Positions 1 to 11,735 of a DNA stretch of 64,000 bases are shown piece by piece; position 1 is the first letter of the stretch; every line of letters starts with the position of its first letter. The notes below the pieces were generated by a model, which was not told where the DNA came from, ran no database searches, and saw only the letters and a list, made by a program, of their open reading frames with translations. Origin of the DNA: Chelonoidis abingdonii (taxonomy: Eukaryota > Chordata > Testudines > Testudinidae). The position numbers and the translations under genes are program-made. The stretch spans positions 61,054,982 through 61,118,981 of the forward strand of contig NC_133771.1 in assembly GCF_003597395.2 (NCBI RefSeq), written 5' to 3'.

Positions 1-111
1 GCCCCTGACTTTAAACAATCCAGTTCTCTGATTGGTCCTCTGGTCAGGTGTTTGGTTACCCTTTCCAGGTAAAAGAAACTTAACCCTTACCTTACCTATC
101 CATTTATGACA
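1..111 (-). mobile_element. LTR fragment cut by the window edge
   Basis: Read on the minus strand, this begins TGTCATAAATGGATAGG and continues through a CACCTGACCAGAGGACC block. The same order of blocks opens the solo LTR at 62350-63279 (TGTCATAAACAGATAGC, then the same CCTGACCAGAGGACCAATCA stretch), so the two are copies of one LTR family in opposite orientation. Only the first ~110 bases are present; the rest lies to the left of the window. The TG terminus is at 110-111. A target duplication cannot be tested because the other end is missing. Confidence 0.8.
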
Positions 112-384
112 GCAGGCGCTTTTAAAACATAAATACTTTCAGTAATAAATAAGGATGAAAAGCAAACAAGTAAAGAAATATGCTTATTGTCTGAGTCAGA
201 AAATATTTTTAGTCTGAATGATTTTATTGAACTATCTGGATATAGGTAGGCATTATTCCAATAGGTTATAGTAACCTTTAACTTTTCAGCATGTGGATTT
301 TGGAAAGTGCAATGTGCCTTAAAATATTTTAATCACTTAATGTAACCATCACTTGCATTATACAAGTTATACAGAAGATAACAT

Positions 385-677
385 GGGATACATCTACACA
401 GGGATGAAAAACTCACTGCTGGCTTGGGTCAGCTGACTCAGGTTTTTGGGTCTCAGGCTCTGAAGCTGAAAACTTGTTCTGTAGATGTTTGGGATTGGGC
501 TGGAGCCCGAGATTTGGAGGCCTGAGAGAGTGGAGAGTCCCAGAGCTCAGGATCCAGCCTGAGCCCAAACATCTAGAGATTTTTAGCTCCCCAGCCTGAG
601 CCCTGTGAGACCAAGTCAGCTGACCCTGGTTAGCCATGGCCATGCGGTGGGGCATTTATACTGATGTAGACATACTC
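385..677. mobile_element. MITE, PIF/Harbinger-type (TATGTCTACAC termini)
   Basis: The ends form an imperfect inverted repeat: GGGATACATCTACAC on the left and GTAGACATACTC on the right. The interior is rich in CAGCCTGAGCCC/GGGCTGGAGCCC motifs in both orientations, so it can fold on itself. There is no coding potential; the 80-residue minus-strand frame here is just the repeat read through. The same GTATGTCTACACTGC terminus opens the Harbinger relic at 10003, so I infer a derivative of that group. Diverged and probably old. Confidence 0.65.
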
Positions 678-1634
678 AGAGAGGCCCACATTTTCTAAAG
701 TAGCCATACAAATGCGCATGTTATGCTGTGACCGACTTCTATGCATGTCATCCAGAACATGTACGTGCGCCAAGGATTGGACGTGCATGGGTGTGGGCAA
801 ATGTAAGTACAGATATATTTTTGCACATGCACTTTTGAACATTTAGGTGAGAATGTTTAGCATTGACTGTATTCTGAAATTCACAGCCTAGATTGATTCT
901 TTACGTGAAGAATTCTGTGCTGAGAATCTCATGTTCATGCACCGCAAAATCCACAGGAAGCTTGAAAAGAAGGTTTTCAATCAATGTCAAGCAACGTTTC
1001 AATTCACACCAACAAGCCAGGACCAAATTTAAATAGATTTAAGATATTACACTGAGTTTTTGAAAGAGTGACATATCCTCTCATTGAACAGTGTTTCCCA
1101 AGACTCAACAAGAAATGGAATCAGGGGTGGCCCAGAAGTGGGTTACACTTGCAAAGGAGAGGAAGTGCAGAAAAAATACATTAATTAAAATTTCTAATCT
1201 CTATTAGTAGATGAGGCTGAAAAATCTGTTTTAAATGTAAAGATCTTCTCGATTCCTCATCTGAATATATATTTAGCACTCTAGTTCAATTTGTAATCTA
1301 TAAAAATAAACTTATCTTTAGCCAAAACAAAGGGAATTTTCTATTTGTAAATCAAAATCACAGAGAATGAAAAAGTAATTTCGATCCAATCTTATTTCTG
1401 ACAGTAAGACTGAAGTAAGGCGAACAGGGTTAACAAGGAGTTTATTTTATTTAAAATAAAATGAGAGCATCATTTTTTCATTTCCAAACACTCATCCATG
1501 TTGAAAAACTGTGAAAAAAACCAAAAACTAAAACCTTGTAAAAGCAAGCAAATGGCCTGCAAACACTTGCGTTCTTTCCGAAGTAGGAGTTAATGTGAGA
1601 ATTGTACACAGTCAACAAAATCAGACAAAAAATA
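678..1634. other. No feature recognised
   Basis: AT-rich sequence with several alternating purine-pyrimidine ATGCAT/CACATG motifs near 700-800 but no repeat boundary, RNA gene or credible exon that I can see. A 70-residue minus-strand frame at 630-842 has no recognisable features. Confidence 0.4.
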
Positions 1635-1721
1635 AGGCCAGAATTTCAGCTGGAGTAAATCAAATAGCTCCACTGAAGTCATTGGAGCCATGTTTATTTA
1701 GGCCAACTAAAAATCTGGCCT
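1635..1721. repeat. Imperfect palindrome, CATTGACTTCAATGG-type
   Basis: The left half (AGGCCAGAATTTCAGCTGGA...) and the reverse complement of the right half (AGGCCAGATTTTTAGTTGG...) match over about 38 bases around the centre CCACTGAAGTCATTGG. This is one of eight diverged palindromes in the window with similar centres. I recall such repeats as abundant in amniote genomes but cannot name the family. Confidence 0.65.
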
Positions 1722-2254
1722 ATAAAATCTTCACTTTCAAAATATAGCACTTTTGTACTTCTTAGAAACCTAATCTCCCTTACTGTCTTTGATGAAGCAA
1801 TGTGGCAAACTTAGTGATGCCCAAAAGATTTTTTCCCTCAAACTGAATATACATCACAGCATTTATAATGTTCTGACAAAGTTGAAAATATTCTTTTTAT
1901 AATCGGATAGGATAATAATATTCTGCTCATGTTCCTTGTTTGAGAAAAAAGCAACATCAGTTCTTTCACAAGACACATATAGTGGTTAAAATAATGGTCT
2001 TTGAACTTCTACAATCTTTATACATTTTGTTACAATGAACATATGCAACTGCTTGTGTATTACAGTTTATAAAAATGTTTTCATAGCCTCATTAACAGAG
2101 CTACAATCTCAATTTTAATTGCATTTTACCATTGTTTCATCAGTGTTTATGAAGATAGACAGTATCTTACTATAACTTTCTTTCCAACAAGCAAGATATA
2201 TTTTCATGAACATTGGACACTCAGCATTTGTGGATTTCTACAACTCAGCAATTA
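1722..2254. other. No feature recognised
   Basis: AT-rich single-copy-looking sequence. No open frame over 60 codons, repeat terminus or structured RNA seen. Confidence 0.4.
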
Positions 2255-2470
2255 CAGAGCACTGAGTTAGAAAGGACCTCTGGTGAGTCATATAGTTAAT
2301 CCTCTTTCATTATCCTTCAACCATCTCTAATAGATACATGTCATATCTAGCCTTATATATCTCCAGGGATGGAAATTTCACAACCTCCCTTGGTAATTTG
2401 CTCCATTTTCCAACTGTTCTTTTTCCTTGCTCTAACATCAGCTAATTTCTTCTTAGTCTGTCTTCATTAA
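2255..2470 (-). mobile_element. CR1-like LINE 3' end scrap
   Basis: On the plus strand it reads AGAAAGGACCTCTGG...CTCCAGGGATGGAAATTTCACAACCTCC...TTGCTCCATTTTCCAAC. This is the layout of the reverse complement of CR1 3' regions, with the same ordered blocks as the better copies at 17097-17625 and 58706-59062 (dense 'dotted' match, e.g. the 'CACAACCTCC' and 'TTCCA' blocks). No coding capacity. Strongly decayed, so clade and ends are approximate. Confidence 0.55.
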
Positions 2471-2883
2471 CTAATGATGGCTCAATTTCAGGGACAAAAT
2501 ACCACCTCTTTATTGGCTACAGATTTCTTACTTTTGACTTTGGCTGCAGTCTCCACACTGTTGAAATATATGAAGCTGCGAATTGTGAGGCTGAAAGGAT
2601 GTGAGACATACACATACAAGTAGTATTGAGTCTGATTGACTGTACAACGGCAAATGGATGCTGTCAAAAGAAAATCCATCACTAGTCTTTTCAACTTTTT
2701 TCTAGGCTTACAGAAAAATGGAGTTGGCCCCAGAGGTATAAGTATATTTTCTTAAACACTTGTCTAAATTATATGAAATTAACCCCAAAGGCCTTACTAT
2801 GCCTTATTTAGGTATATCTCTTTTTAAAAATACAGTGGATTTTTTTGTTTTTGTTTGTTTGTTTGGATGTCGGACTGAGGCCA
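2471..2883. other. No feature recognised apart from a T/G-rich run
   Basis: Contains a short TTTG-type simple repeat near 2838-2863. The small open frames on both strands here have no recognisable features. Confidence 0.4.
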
Positions 2884-3248
2884 CTATGTCTACACAACAT
2901 TGTAAACTTAGGCTCAGACTTAGGCTGGAGCCCTACCCTTACTATTCTCCACATGCAAATCTTTTCTGACAGGTCAGCAAGCCTGCAGGAATCCTAAGAG
3001 CCAGGTGGGTGGAACTCAGGTCCAGGCCTTGTTGTTTTCCAGTGTGGATGCAGATCAAGGTGCAGACCTGAGTTAGAAGATCTGTGTAGTGTTAATGGAT
3101 GCATTAACATGGATGAGAGACTCAGGTTGAGCAACTGTAAACCCAGGTTTACAATGCAATGTGGATGCTCAAGCTTAGGCTTGGAAATACCATGTCCACA
3201 TGCCCAGGTCCCACAGACCTGAATTTACAATGCAGTGGAGACATATCC
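2884..3248. mobile_element. MITE, PIF/Harbinger-type (second copy)
   Basis: The left end CTATGTCTACACAACATTG and the right end CAATGCAGTGGAGACATAT are imperfect inverted repeats of the TATGTCTACACTGC kind seen at 385 and 10003. Internal copies of the same motif (CAGTGTGGATGCAG near 3040, CAATGTGGATGC near 3158) suggest a composite or tandemly built MITE. No coding potential. Confidence 0.6.
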
Positions 3249-6200
3249 AATGAACATTAATCTTATTCATAAATAACAGGCACATTGATCCATTCACTGG
3301 GGTTATGCTCTCATTATGACAATGCTCTAGCTCTCTCTTTAGCAGTCATTCTTTTGGGGCATAAGTGGAGGCAATATGTTTTACTTTCCTTTCTCTTGAA
3401 AAAGAGAATGGAATTTGATTTTATATTAAGTTTTCATACTGAGCCACAGGCTGTCCCAAGGACCCCTTCACAAACATAGGCATGGAGGGAAGGTTCTAGA
3501 GCTGGGGTTACAGCTACAGCACTTAGCATTGAAAAGATTCTGGGTAGCTCGGTACAGGCTGCCAAAACTTAAGCAGCATCCCCCTTAGACTTTCTAAATA
3601 ATGGTAGCGGCTGCTCCTGACCCTGCAGCAGGGCAGAACCAGGAGGGTACAAAGAGGATTTTAAATCACTGTAGCCTCATTGTGCTGTGCCTCTTTAAAT
3701 GAAAAATAAGGACAGCCTCTTAGATGTGCAGCACAGAATTTCACCATGAGTGACAGCATTTTACACTTCACTTTGCATTCTCATTCTCTTATTGAATTAA
3801 ACGACTCAACTGAGTAGTGACAACTCACGGGTAGTTTTTTACGGGAGCTATCAGTTTTCTCAGACTCTTGCTTCAGGGAGGTTGAATAGGTGTACTAACC
3901 TGCAACTGTTAGCAAGAACATCTCATCTGACCCTAACGAATAAGATGGATGAAAACTAGAACTGGAATATTTTGTATCATTTGGAACATTTCACCTTTTC
4001 AATGTAATGTTAATTATATTAGATATATATTTTATTCTATTATAAACAATGTCTTGAAATTAAAGATCAAAATGTTCCATTCTCATAAAGTTGAAATGCT
4101 TCATTTTGACTTTTTTTTCCCAAAATGACATTTTGTCAAAACTGACATTCTACACGTCTTGAGATCAACAAATTGCCTGTAGGAACATTTTGCAACCACA
4201 CTATTCATAAGAAGAGAGGCAGGTTCTAAGAAAGACAGGTCTGACACTATGTAATATTTGATGATAACACTCTGAATGGCACCCAAAGTAACACGAATAC
4301 ATTTCAGTCTCTGCAGCACAGGTGTAATAAGCTGTCTGTGAAAGGCAGTACTAAGTAAGCAGGCATATTCTGTGTGAGCTGAAGTTTCTGAGGGGTCTAC
4401 AAGAGTATCCCAGATAGCATAAACTGATCTACAGGTAAGGGCCATGGTAACTATGTTGAGTTCTAAATCTGAGAGGAAAAGTCTTAATATCCTGGCCAGA
4501 CACAGAGGAGGAAAAGCATTTCCAGGTGTCACTGCTAACTGGAAATCCAGGAACATTCCAGGAACTCCAGATTGTGAATTAAAAACAACTCCACAATCCT
4601 AACAAAAAGGAAAAGCTGAAGACCAACATTTTCAGAAGTGATAAGTGGTTATGGGTACTTTCATTTTTGGGTATACAATGTCAATACCTTAAAGGGGCCT
4701 GGTTTTCAGAGGGTGGGACTTCCCCAAAAAAGGAGATGCTCAAAATTACTTGTCATTTTTGAAAATTTTGGCTAACATGATTCCTGTAGATTTATGAAAC
4801 TGTCACCTCTGTTCAACTAAACAATCATCTAAAAAGATCAGTTGTGGAGGAGGAGTCTATCATGCCTAGCATGGAATAAAGGAACAACAACAAAAAGCAG
4901 CAACTGCTATTCATAATCTCCAATAAGAGTCAAATTGCTCTGTGTTTTATTACTGGGGAAGGTTACTGGAAGGAAAGGTCTTTCTTTACTACCACAAGTG
5001 AAAAGTAGCCTTTGTACAACTTACATATGTTGCAAATGTTAGGGCAACGTAACATTTACACACTGTGTCATAGACAAAATAAAAGGAGCAGTCAGGCATG
5101 TGCATGCGGCAACTGTTGTTGAATGGTTAGACATTTAATAAACAATGAGCAACAATTACAGAAAAAGGACACTAATGAAAAGCAATATCGTGAATTATTA
5201 CAAAGATACAAAATAGATATACAGGAGACATTTAAATTCTATGTAAGTAGCTAAACTAAAACAAGACTGGATTTCAACATCTGCAAGACAATAAACTGAT
5301 TTCATCCATTTGGTTTTAATTTTAAAAATGTTAGACAATATACAGTACATGGTCAATTCCGCACTGGAAAAAAAGAATCCTCAGAGGGTAGATCAGAACG
5401 AAAATCCAACTAATGTATTGAAATAAAAGACCATGTTTCTTGCTCTTATTTACATTTTTCATTAGAACCTAAAAAAGGATCTTTTTCACAGACTCAACCA
5501 CACACTTGTACTTATACATTTTTAGGACTCCAGAATATTTTAATTCATATTTTAACACAAATCAAACTATAGAAATGCCCAACATTCACAACATTTGTGC
5601 CCATTTAAATGTTCACTTTACATCAGCAATGAGTTAGTAAAGCCTAGGTATTCCCCTTTTCATTAACATTTTCTTTTCTGTAATATTCAGAGTAGAAATT
5701 CTAATTACTGTGCTTACAATTAAATTGGGCTGCTTCTTTTATTTCATATTCTCTTTTCTGCTAAATCATTCAGCCCTTCAACTCCCTTTTATAAATATAT
5801 GCATTCAACTTTTCTGCTTGTAGCTTGTGGAAATGTATATTACATGTAACTCTATCCTGCAAAACACATCATGTCTTCCCCATATGTGCCCTTGAATCCT
5901 GCTAGGTTTAGACTTTTGTAAAGCTGTGACTCTGTGCAAAGTTGTTTGTGCATTTCAATCTGTCCATATTTATAGGTACAAAAATGATTTAGGGACATAC
6001 TCTGCATATTTTTGACATATGTGCATATATCTTCTGTTGTCTGCAGATCGTCCTCTGTGTCAGGCGCAGTGCTTTGGCTGCCTGTTATTCTTCCTAAAAA
6101 ACATTCAAAATACATTACCACATACAAGCCTCTTGGGACTGTTATACTGATAATTAAGGAGAGACCCCTGCATAGTTAATCCTGAAAGTTCCGCTATACA

Positions 6201-6545
6201 TTGTTCTAGAATGTGCAAAATCTGTGCGTTGGGTCAAATAGACCGTGGAGGCTTTATGTGAAAGCAAGCATGGTTAAGCATTTGCCATAGCCTTCCACAC
6301 TTAAGCATGAGGCACATTCACTCACTCACATACAAGCTCACAGCTAGACAATGGCTGGGGTGAGTGGAGAATTGGTGTGCCTGAGGAAATACAGACATCA
6401 GTGCAACCTTGTCATGGGCCTATAAGGCATTTATCCCCACATTCTCCTTAGACCTGCCTCAAGTATATGAAAAGCGCTATGCAAAACAATGCTGTGTTGC
6501 ATTTATTAAATGTGCTATGTATGTACTTCTTAAGAGGGTTTTCAT
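3249..6545. other. Single-copy-looking sequence, possible minus-strand 3' exon
   Basis: No mobile element recognised across 3.3 kb, which is a long quiet stretch for this window. Two minus-strand frames stand out by length only: 151 codons at 4101-4556 and 91 codons at 5852-6127. The second could be read as the end of a minus-strand exon (an AG preceded by a T-rich run at about 6095-6110), but I do not recognise the protein. Treat as unannotated. Confidence 0.3.
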
Positions 6546-6640
6546 AGCCCTTTATTTCTTAGTGCCTCACAAACATGAATGCACTTACCCTTACAACACT
6601 CCTGTTGGTAAACTTGTCACTGTGCCTCAGTGGGTCACAG
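6546..6640 (+). mobile_element. Possible MIR-related SINE scrap
   Basis: The order GCCTCACAAACATGAATGCA, then TTACCCTTACAACACTCCTG, then TGTGCCTCAGT resembles the middle of old amniote SINEs of the MIR/CORE type, which have a 'cctcacaacacccctgtgagg' block. Weak and short; it could be chance. Confidence 0.3.
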
Positions 6641-6689
6641 CTGAGGATGTCAGACTGAGGACAAACGGCTGAGAAATAGGGCAGACTCA

Positions 6690-7405
6690 CCCCAAACTGG
6701 TAGTTATTCTACCATTAGAGGTATGAAGCCAGTAACAAAAGTAAACTTCTGTCTTACCACACTGGTTAACAAGAAATCAAACATACAGTCTCCTTAGGAA
6801 TCCCAACCCTTGTCTCACCACCTAGACGTTGGGCTTTATGGTTAACTGAAAACCATTTTCATCAAACAAAGTGTTCTTCTGATGTCAAGACACCAGCCAC
6901 ACAGCCAGGTCAATATGTAACACTGCTCTTACCCAACGGTCACGCTGCTGTAGTAACCAAATCTAAAGGTTTATTTATAAAGAGAAAAGAAATAGAGAGT
7001 TAAAATGGTTAAGGAAATCATATGCATGCAAGTGATTGCAAAGTTCTTATATCAGTTTTGAAGCAGTGATGGAATAAACTGCTGTTTTCCAAAACTCTCT
7101 GGAAATTACCCAAACAGCTTGGGGGTCATCAGTCCTTGTTTAGAGCTTCCTTCAGAAAGCCAGTGCAGAGAAATGAAGCAGGAAATGAAGCCAAGATGAA
7201 AACGTTTCCAGGTTCTTTTATACCCTCTCCCATGTGGATGGAATTTTACTGTCTCAAACAAAGCTCCCAGTCTCAGTTGGTGGAAAATTACACGATGGCG
7301 TCCAGGGTCACATGAGTAAGTCATATGCTTTGATGACTCACAGGAGCAGCTATTTTCCATATTCTTTCTAAAGCCTCCACAGGAAGGCTTAGTCGGTGGG
7401 TCATA
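6690..7405 (-). mobile_element. Putative endogenous retroviral LTR, decayed
   Basis: On the minus strand there is a TATAAAA box (plus strand TTTTATA near 7216-7224) and, downstream at about 6970, AATAAA (plus TTTATTTATAAAG). That order is expected of an LTR promoter followed by a polyadenylation signal. I also recall this sequence type as a common turtle LTR. No TG...CA ends or target duplication could be fixed, so the borders are estimates. No retroviral protein is encoded. Confidence 0.45.
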
Positions 7406-7439
7406 TTTCATTCATACAGCATCACAAAGGTAAATAACA

Positions 7440-7570
7440 TATTTCTGTACTACAGATAAGGAAACAGATGCACAGAAAAGGTAAATGACTTGCTCAAGAT
7501 CACAGAGCAAGTCATATCAGAACTTGTAATAAAACTCATATCTCCTGAGTGCCACTCCAGGGCCTAATCA
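7440..7570 (+). mobile_element. MIR/CORE-type SINE fragment
   Basis: Contains the ordered MIR landmarks ACAGATAAGGAAACAGATG, CACAGAAAAGGTAAATGACT, TTGCTCAAGATCACAGAGC and, further on, GAGTGCCACTCCAG. These match the known MIR core (dna of the 'acagatgaggaaactgaggcacag ... acttgcccaaggtcaca' type) with moderate divergence. The 5' tRNA-like part and the 3' LINE-like tail are missing or unrecognisable. Ancient, transcriptionally dead. Confidence 0.75.
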
Positions 7571-7656
7571 CAAAATCATCCTTTTTCTCTTTTGAAAAAA
7601 GTCTGAAAGTATAAATTATTAAAAGTGCTTTTATATTTAACCCTTCTGTCAGGTAG

Positions 7657-8870
7657 TGTTGGAAGCAGCAAGGGCCAGGTTCAACATATAGGGGTCCCTT
7701 TCAATGTTACAAAAAGGAATAAGCTCAAGCCCCGGCCCAGAAGTCTGGGAAAACTAAGCAACCATCATCACAGGCAACTCTAAGAGGCAATACTACCCCA
7801 CTCACTAGCACTGAGCTTGAGTAGAACAAAAGTAAACTTTTATTAAGAGGGAGTGAGAACTCAGCATTAATTTGAAAAAACACTGCAACAATGATTCAAA
7901 AGTATGCAAACCGTAAGTGACTCCTGCCTCACGGGATCTTGGGTATTGCCTTTGCCTCAGTTTCCCATCTTGTGCTGTGAAAGTCCAATGGCCAGATGTT
8001 GCTCTAACATACCACTCTCTTGACCCTCTGCTGTACCCCACTTATAATTGGTTGGCCAAAGTCAGCAAAGTCCCAGAATTCTGTGCACTCACGTTGATTC
8101 ATCTCTGCCACTGCTTGATGCTATCTCCGCCACTGCTTGATGTTGTCACTGCAGCTGCTCCCGACCTGCTTCCACCTCTGCCCCTAGCTGTGATGCCATG
8201 TTATGAGGTTCCACTAGTTCTTAGTGATTTCACTGCGTAGTGGGGAACCTCACTGCTGCTTAATCCTCTGCATTGCCTTTCACAACACTGTCCCCACAGC
8301 AGATTTAAGGCTTTGCCCTCTCAATCTGCTCATCGATGATTTCAACTCTAGTGATCACTGAGCTGAAACAAGGACTCTCCCATGAGTCCAATCAGCTCTG
8401 TCTTTAAATACTGGAGATGGAGGGGGAAGGGTGTCAAACTGTATCTAGAATGTTTTAAATAAGTCCACACAACCAAATAGGAGCACTTTCACTTGGATTT
8501 CACATCATTACCCTCCACTCAGCATGTGAAATTAAATTTAGGTGACCCCTCAATTAGGGCATATTAAGTACAATTTTCTGGCCCATTAGTCATACAATAA
8601 GAATAACAACATTTCATTACCCTCTGCATCCAACCTGCATCTTACACTAAAGTGAATTTTAATCCAAAACAGCGACAGCTGATCTCTTAGGCAAAGTAGG
8701 AATGCTTATGCAAATACAATCTGCACCTGAGGTCTTTCCCTCCACTTCATCAAGGAAGGGCAGGGGGGGACATCCTTCAGATCCTGCTTACATATATACA
8801 CCATAAGCATGTTTATACTGAAGGTCTAGTCATCTTGGTCATAGTTGAGAGAATTTCCCCATATTCGATG
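7657..8870 (-). mobile_element. Putative LTR-type element, minus strand
   Basis: The left edge TGTTGGAAGCAGC would be the CA terminus of a minus-strand LTR. On the minus strand a TATTTAAAG box lies near 8403-8412 and an AATAAA signal near 7838-7844, in the right order for promoter then poly(A) site. It holds an internal ~24-base duplication (CTGCCACTGCTTGATG twice, 8105-8145). I recall this block as a turtle interspersed repeat. I could not find a matching target duplication, so the right edge is a guess. Confidence 0.4.
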
Positions 8871-8890
8871 TAGCTCCCAATGGCTGGCTC

Positions 8891-9012
8891 TAGGGTGACC
8901 AGATGTCCTGATTTTATAGGGACAGTCCCGATTTTTAGGTCTTTTTCTTATATAGGCTCCTATTACCTCTCACTCCCATCCTGATTTTTCATACTTTCTG
9001 TCTGATCACCCA
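8891..9012 (+). mobile_element. Short MITE, TAGGGTGACCAGAT family
   Basis: Begins TAGGGTGACCAGATGTCC and ends TCTGATCACCCA, an imperfect inverted repeat. The interior carries GGGACAGTCCCGATTTTTAGG and TCTTATATAGGCTCCTATTACC. A second copy on the other strand lies at 57574-57697. At about 122 bp with a TA at the left edge, it looks like a Tc1/mariner-type MITE; the superfamily is inferred from size and the TA. Confidence 0.75.
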
Positions 9013-10002
9013 GCTGCCTCAGGTAAAAGTTATTCCACACTTTGTTTTCTGCTGACAAGGCAATAGAGCAAAGTTGAAGCTCAAAAGTGAGCACATACTT
9101 TAAAAAAATCCCTAAAGTGTGTCTGAAGAGGAGGTCAGAAAACACAATGTTTTCTCTTCTCCTAAACCACACAAAAGATTTATTCAAACTGACAGTTCAT
9201 TAACAGAAACCAGTTGCTGAGCAATAGAATAGAAACTGGCAAATACATTAACTGACATATAGCTTGGGAACTGAAAGAAAAAATTGGGTGAGAACCCAGA
9301 AAAAATAATGTTTTAAGATTGACACAATAACTTCTTCCCTGGAGTAATTTCTGGTCTATGTTAGTGAAGGAAGTGTCTCATAGCTTTTCAAGATCAAGAT
9401 ATTATTAATTAGTTGTCACTACAAAATACCAGTAATTTTGGTTACAGATAATCTTTCTGAGTGTATATTCGTAGGCAATGAGATTTATGAAAGGCTACAG
9501 ATAGTAATTGGACATACAATAAAACAAATGGATGTCTGAAAAATATTTGGCTTATAAAGAAGCACCAAGCTAGATTTCTCAATTCCATGTGTTCCAGAGC
9601 TTGGCATGGTTAATCAGAAAATCTGAAGATACGAAAATATGATTTATGGCATCCTAGTTCTCAGTAATGTAAGAATATTTAAGAATTATGCACACTTCAC
9701 TGGAACAAATCACAGCCACATTAAGTGCTGAAAAGTTATCATATTTTGCTAACAGTGCCTCCAAAAGTGTGTCAGTCCATATGTGTATCAAAGTTTCTCT
9801 GCTCCCTTAAATTATATCACTTGATTGTGCTTGGAGTTGAGTATCATTGAAAGAGTATTCTCCAATACTTTAGTTGTTCTTTAGTGTTTCTAAAATTATT
9901 TCCGAGATTCCTCTGCTATGAAGAATGACTGATCTGGACGTTCTTAAAATCATATATCCATATCCTCAACTAACCGAAAACGTCAGACTGCTATGGTCCC
10001 TA
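9013..10002. other. No feature recognised
   Basis: AT-rich, no repeat ends or coding signal noticed; the 74-residue minus-strand frame at 8963-9187 overlaps the MITE and is not a gene. Confidence 0.4.
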
Positions 10003-10329
10003 GGAGTATGTCTACACTGCAACAAAAGCCCATGCTTAAGCTCAGGCTCAAGCCTAACACCCCTTGTGTCTACTGCAATTGTGCTAACCAGGGCTCAGAC
10101 CCAGGGTCCCATGACCCTGCAGGGTCTGAGCATGAGTCAAGTGGGATCCAAGGTTTAAGACCGATTGTTTTTCAGTGTAGATGCAGCCCCACTTGACTCA
10201 TGTCCTGGGAGTCTGCCAGAAGTATCCCACAATTCCATGAGCCAAAAATCTCCAATCCACTCTATTGAAAACAGAAGCCTCCCCTCCACCCCTTGGCGTA
10301 CAGCAGCAGCTCAGCTCAGCATTAAGCCA

Positions 10330-10935
10330 TTCTCTTCTGATCACCAAACTACAAGGATGCTATCGGAGAGCCCCCTGGATTTGCAATGGAGACCAAGTAG
10401 AGCAAGATTTTTGCAAAACGTGCTGCTTCGTGGTCATGGAAGCACAGCCAGATTTTGGTGACTCTCTGGTATGAGGCCAATAAAACTGAACTTCAGCAAA
10501 AGCTCCAGGAAAGACCACATGTGCCAGCAGATAGTTAAAAAAGCTGGTAACTCTGAAGATTTTCTGGGATCAGTGCAGGAAGCATATTAAGAGGCGGAAG
10601 AGCAAGTACCAAAAGACCAGGGACATCACATCAGCCAGCTCACCAACTATATGCCTATATGATAAGAAGTTTGAGTGGGTGCGGGCACTATGCCTAGTAT
10701 AGAGCCAGCCATGCTTCATGATGACCTGGTCAGCCGGGATGGTGCCCTGATGGCCCCTGAATCCAGCCTGGGGACTGATGGGAGCCAGCAGCAGACTCCC
10801 AGTGAGGTGCATGAAGTGACTTTGTTAATGAAATCAGTCCTTGAGCAGGCTGTGGATCAGGATCAACAGCAAATTCAAAGTTCTTACTTGGAAGAGCTGT
10901 TTGATTCCCTCCCACCCCCTTTGTTCCCTTGCTGA
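10330..10935 (+). pseudogene. Myb/MADF-like protein of the Harbinger element, broken
   Basis: In PIF/Harbinger elements this protein binds the termini and helps bring the nuclease into the nucleus. Here its parts lie in different frames: RKDHMCQQIVKKAG then SEDFLGSVQEAY in one frame (about 10508-10590), then CRKHIKRRKSKYQKTRD in another (about 10578-10628), which is the lysine/arginine-rich last helix expected in such trihelix domains. Stops and frameshifts separate them. A further open stretch (10675-10935, 86 codons, rich in Q and S, starting MGAGTMPSIEP) probably represents the acidic/glutamine-rich tail. Family assignment is by memory of the motif order. Confidence 0.6.
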
Positions 10936-11735
10936 GGAGCAGCCCACTGCTCAGCTTACAGCAAACATGATAGAGTCAGAAGCCATCTCAGAGCCCAGTA
11001 GGTGCATGACTCCAATTTATAGTTTATTATTACAGTAATGGGAGGGATGTCTGCTGTAAGCAGCAATGCAAACCCTTTCTTCTTCAATCTCTTTCCTGTG
11101 GATACCTCCACGTCCCTCCTACGTGCCAAGTGCATGGAAAACAGGGCTAGGAAACATATAGAGGTAGGGGGTTGAGTCAGGTTTGCAGTATTTCTAGTAT
11201 TTTATTTTTAGAAAACATTCTTCTGGTACTTGTTTTGGGGTGTTTTAATTCCCATTGACAATTAAAACCTTTTATGCCTTCAAGAAAGTTTATTGCTATC
11301 ACTGCATCACTTGATACAACCATGATTTCAGATGACAAAGCTAAAAACATGAGCAGGAGCAATTATACATTAGTAAACAAATGGTGTTCTTCTATTTACC
11401 AAGGTACGGCAATTCACATTTCAATACATTCCATACGTTGCCCTCCAAATTCATTAGTCACTGTCATTCGTAATTACATCACATGGCAATCAAGCCCACA
11501 CTCCCCCTAAAGCACTAAATGCCCCACACCAACATTTAACTAGCCTCCCTCCCTCGCAAAAGTGTATTTGTACAGATACTATTCCTCCTCTTCAACTGGG
11601 CCAAGTACTTAATGTGAGAACACAAAGCATCTCTGACTTCTGCTGCCCCAGTGCAACTAGCTCCAGCAGTGACAGCTGCACTTTCTGGCTGAGGGTACTG
11701 ATTCAACGCCCCCTGCCCCGCCCCCGCTGGTCCAT

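Noticed and set aside
4101..4556. 151-codon minus-strand open frame
   Set aside because: No recognisable domain, no start context or splice sites that stand out, and its length is not rare for chance in this much sequence.
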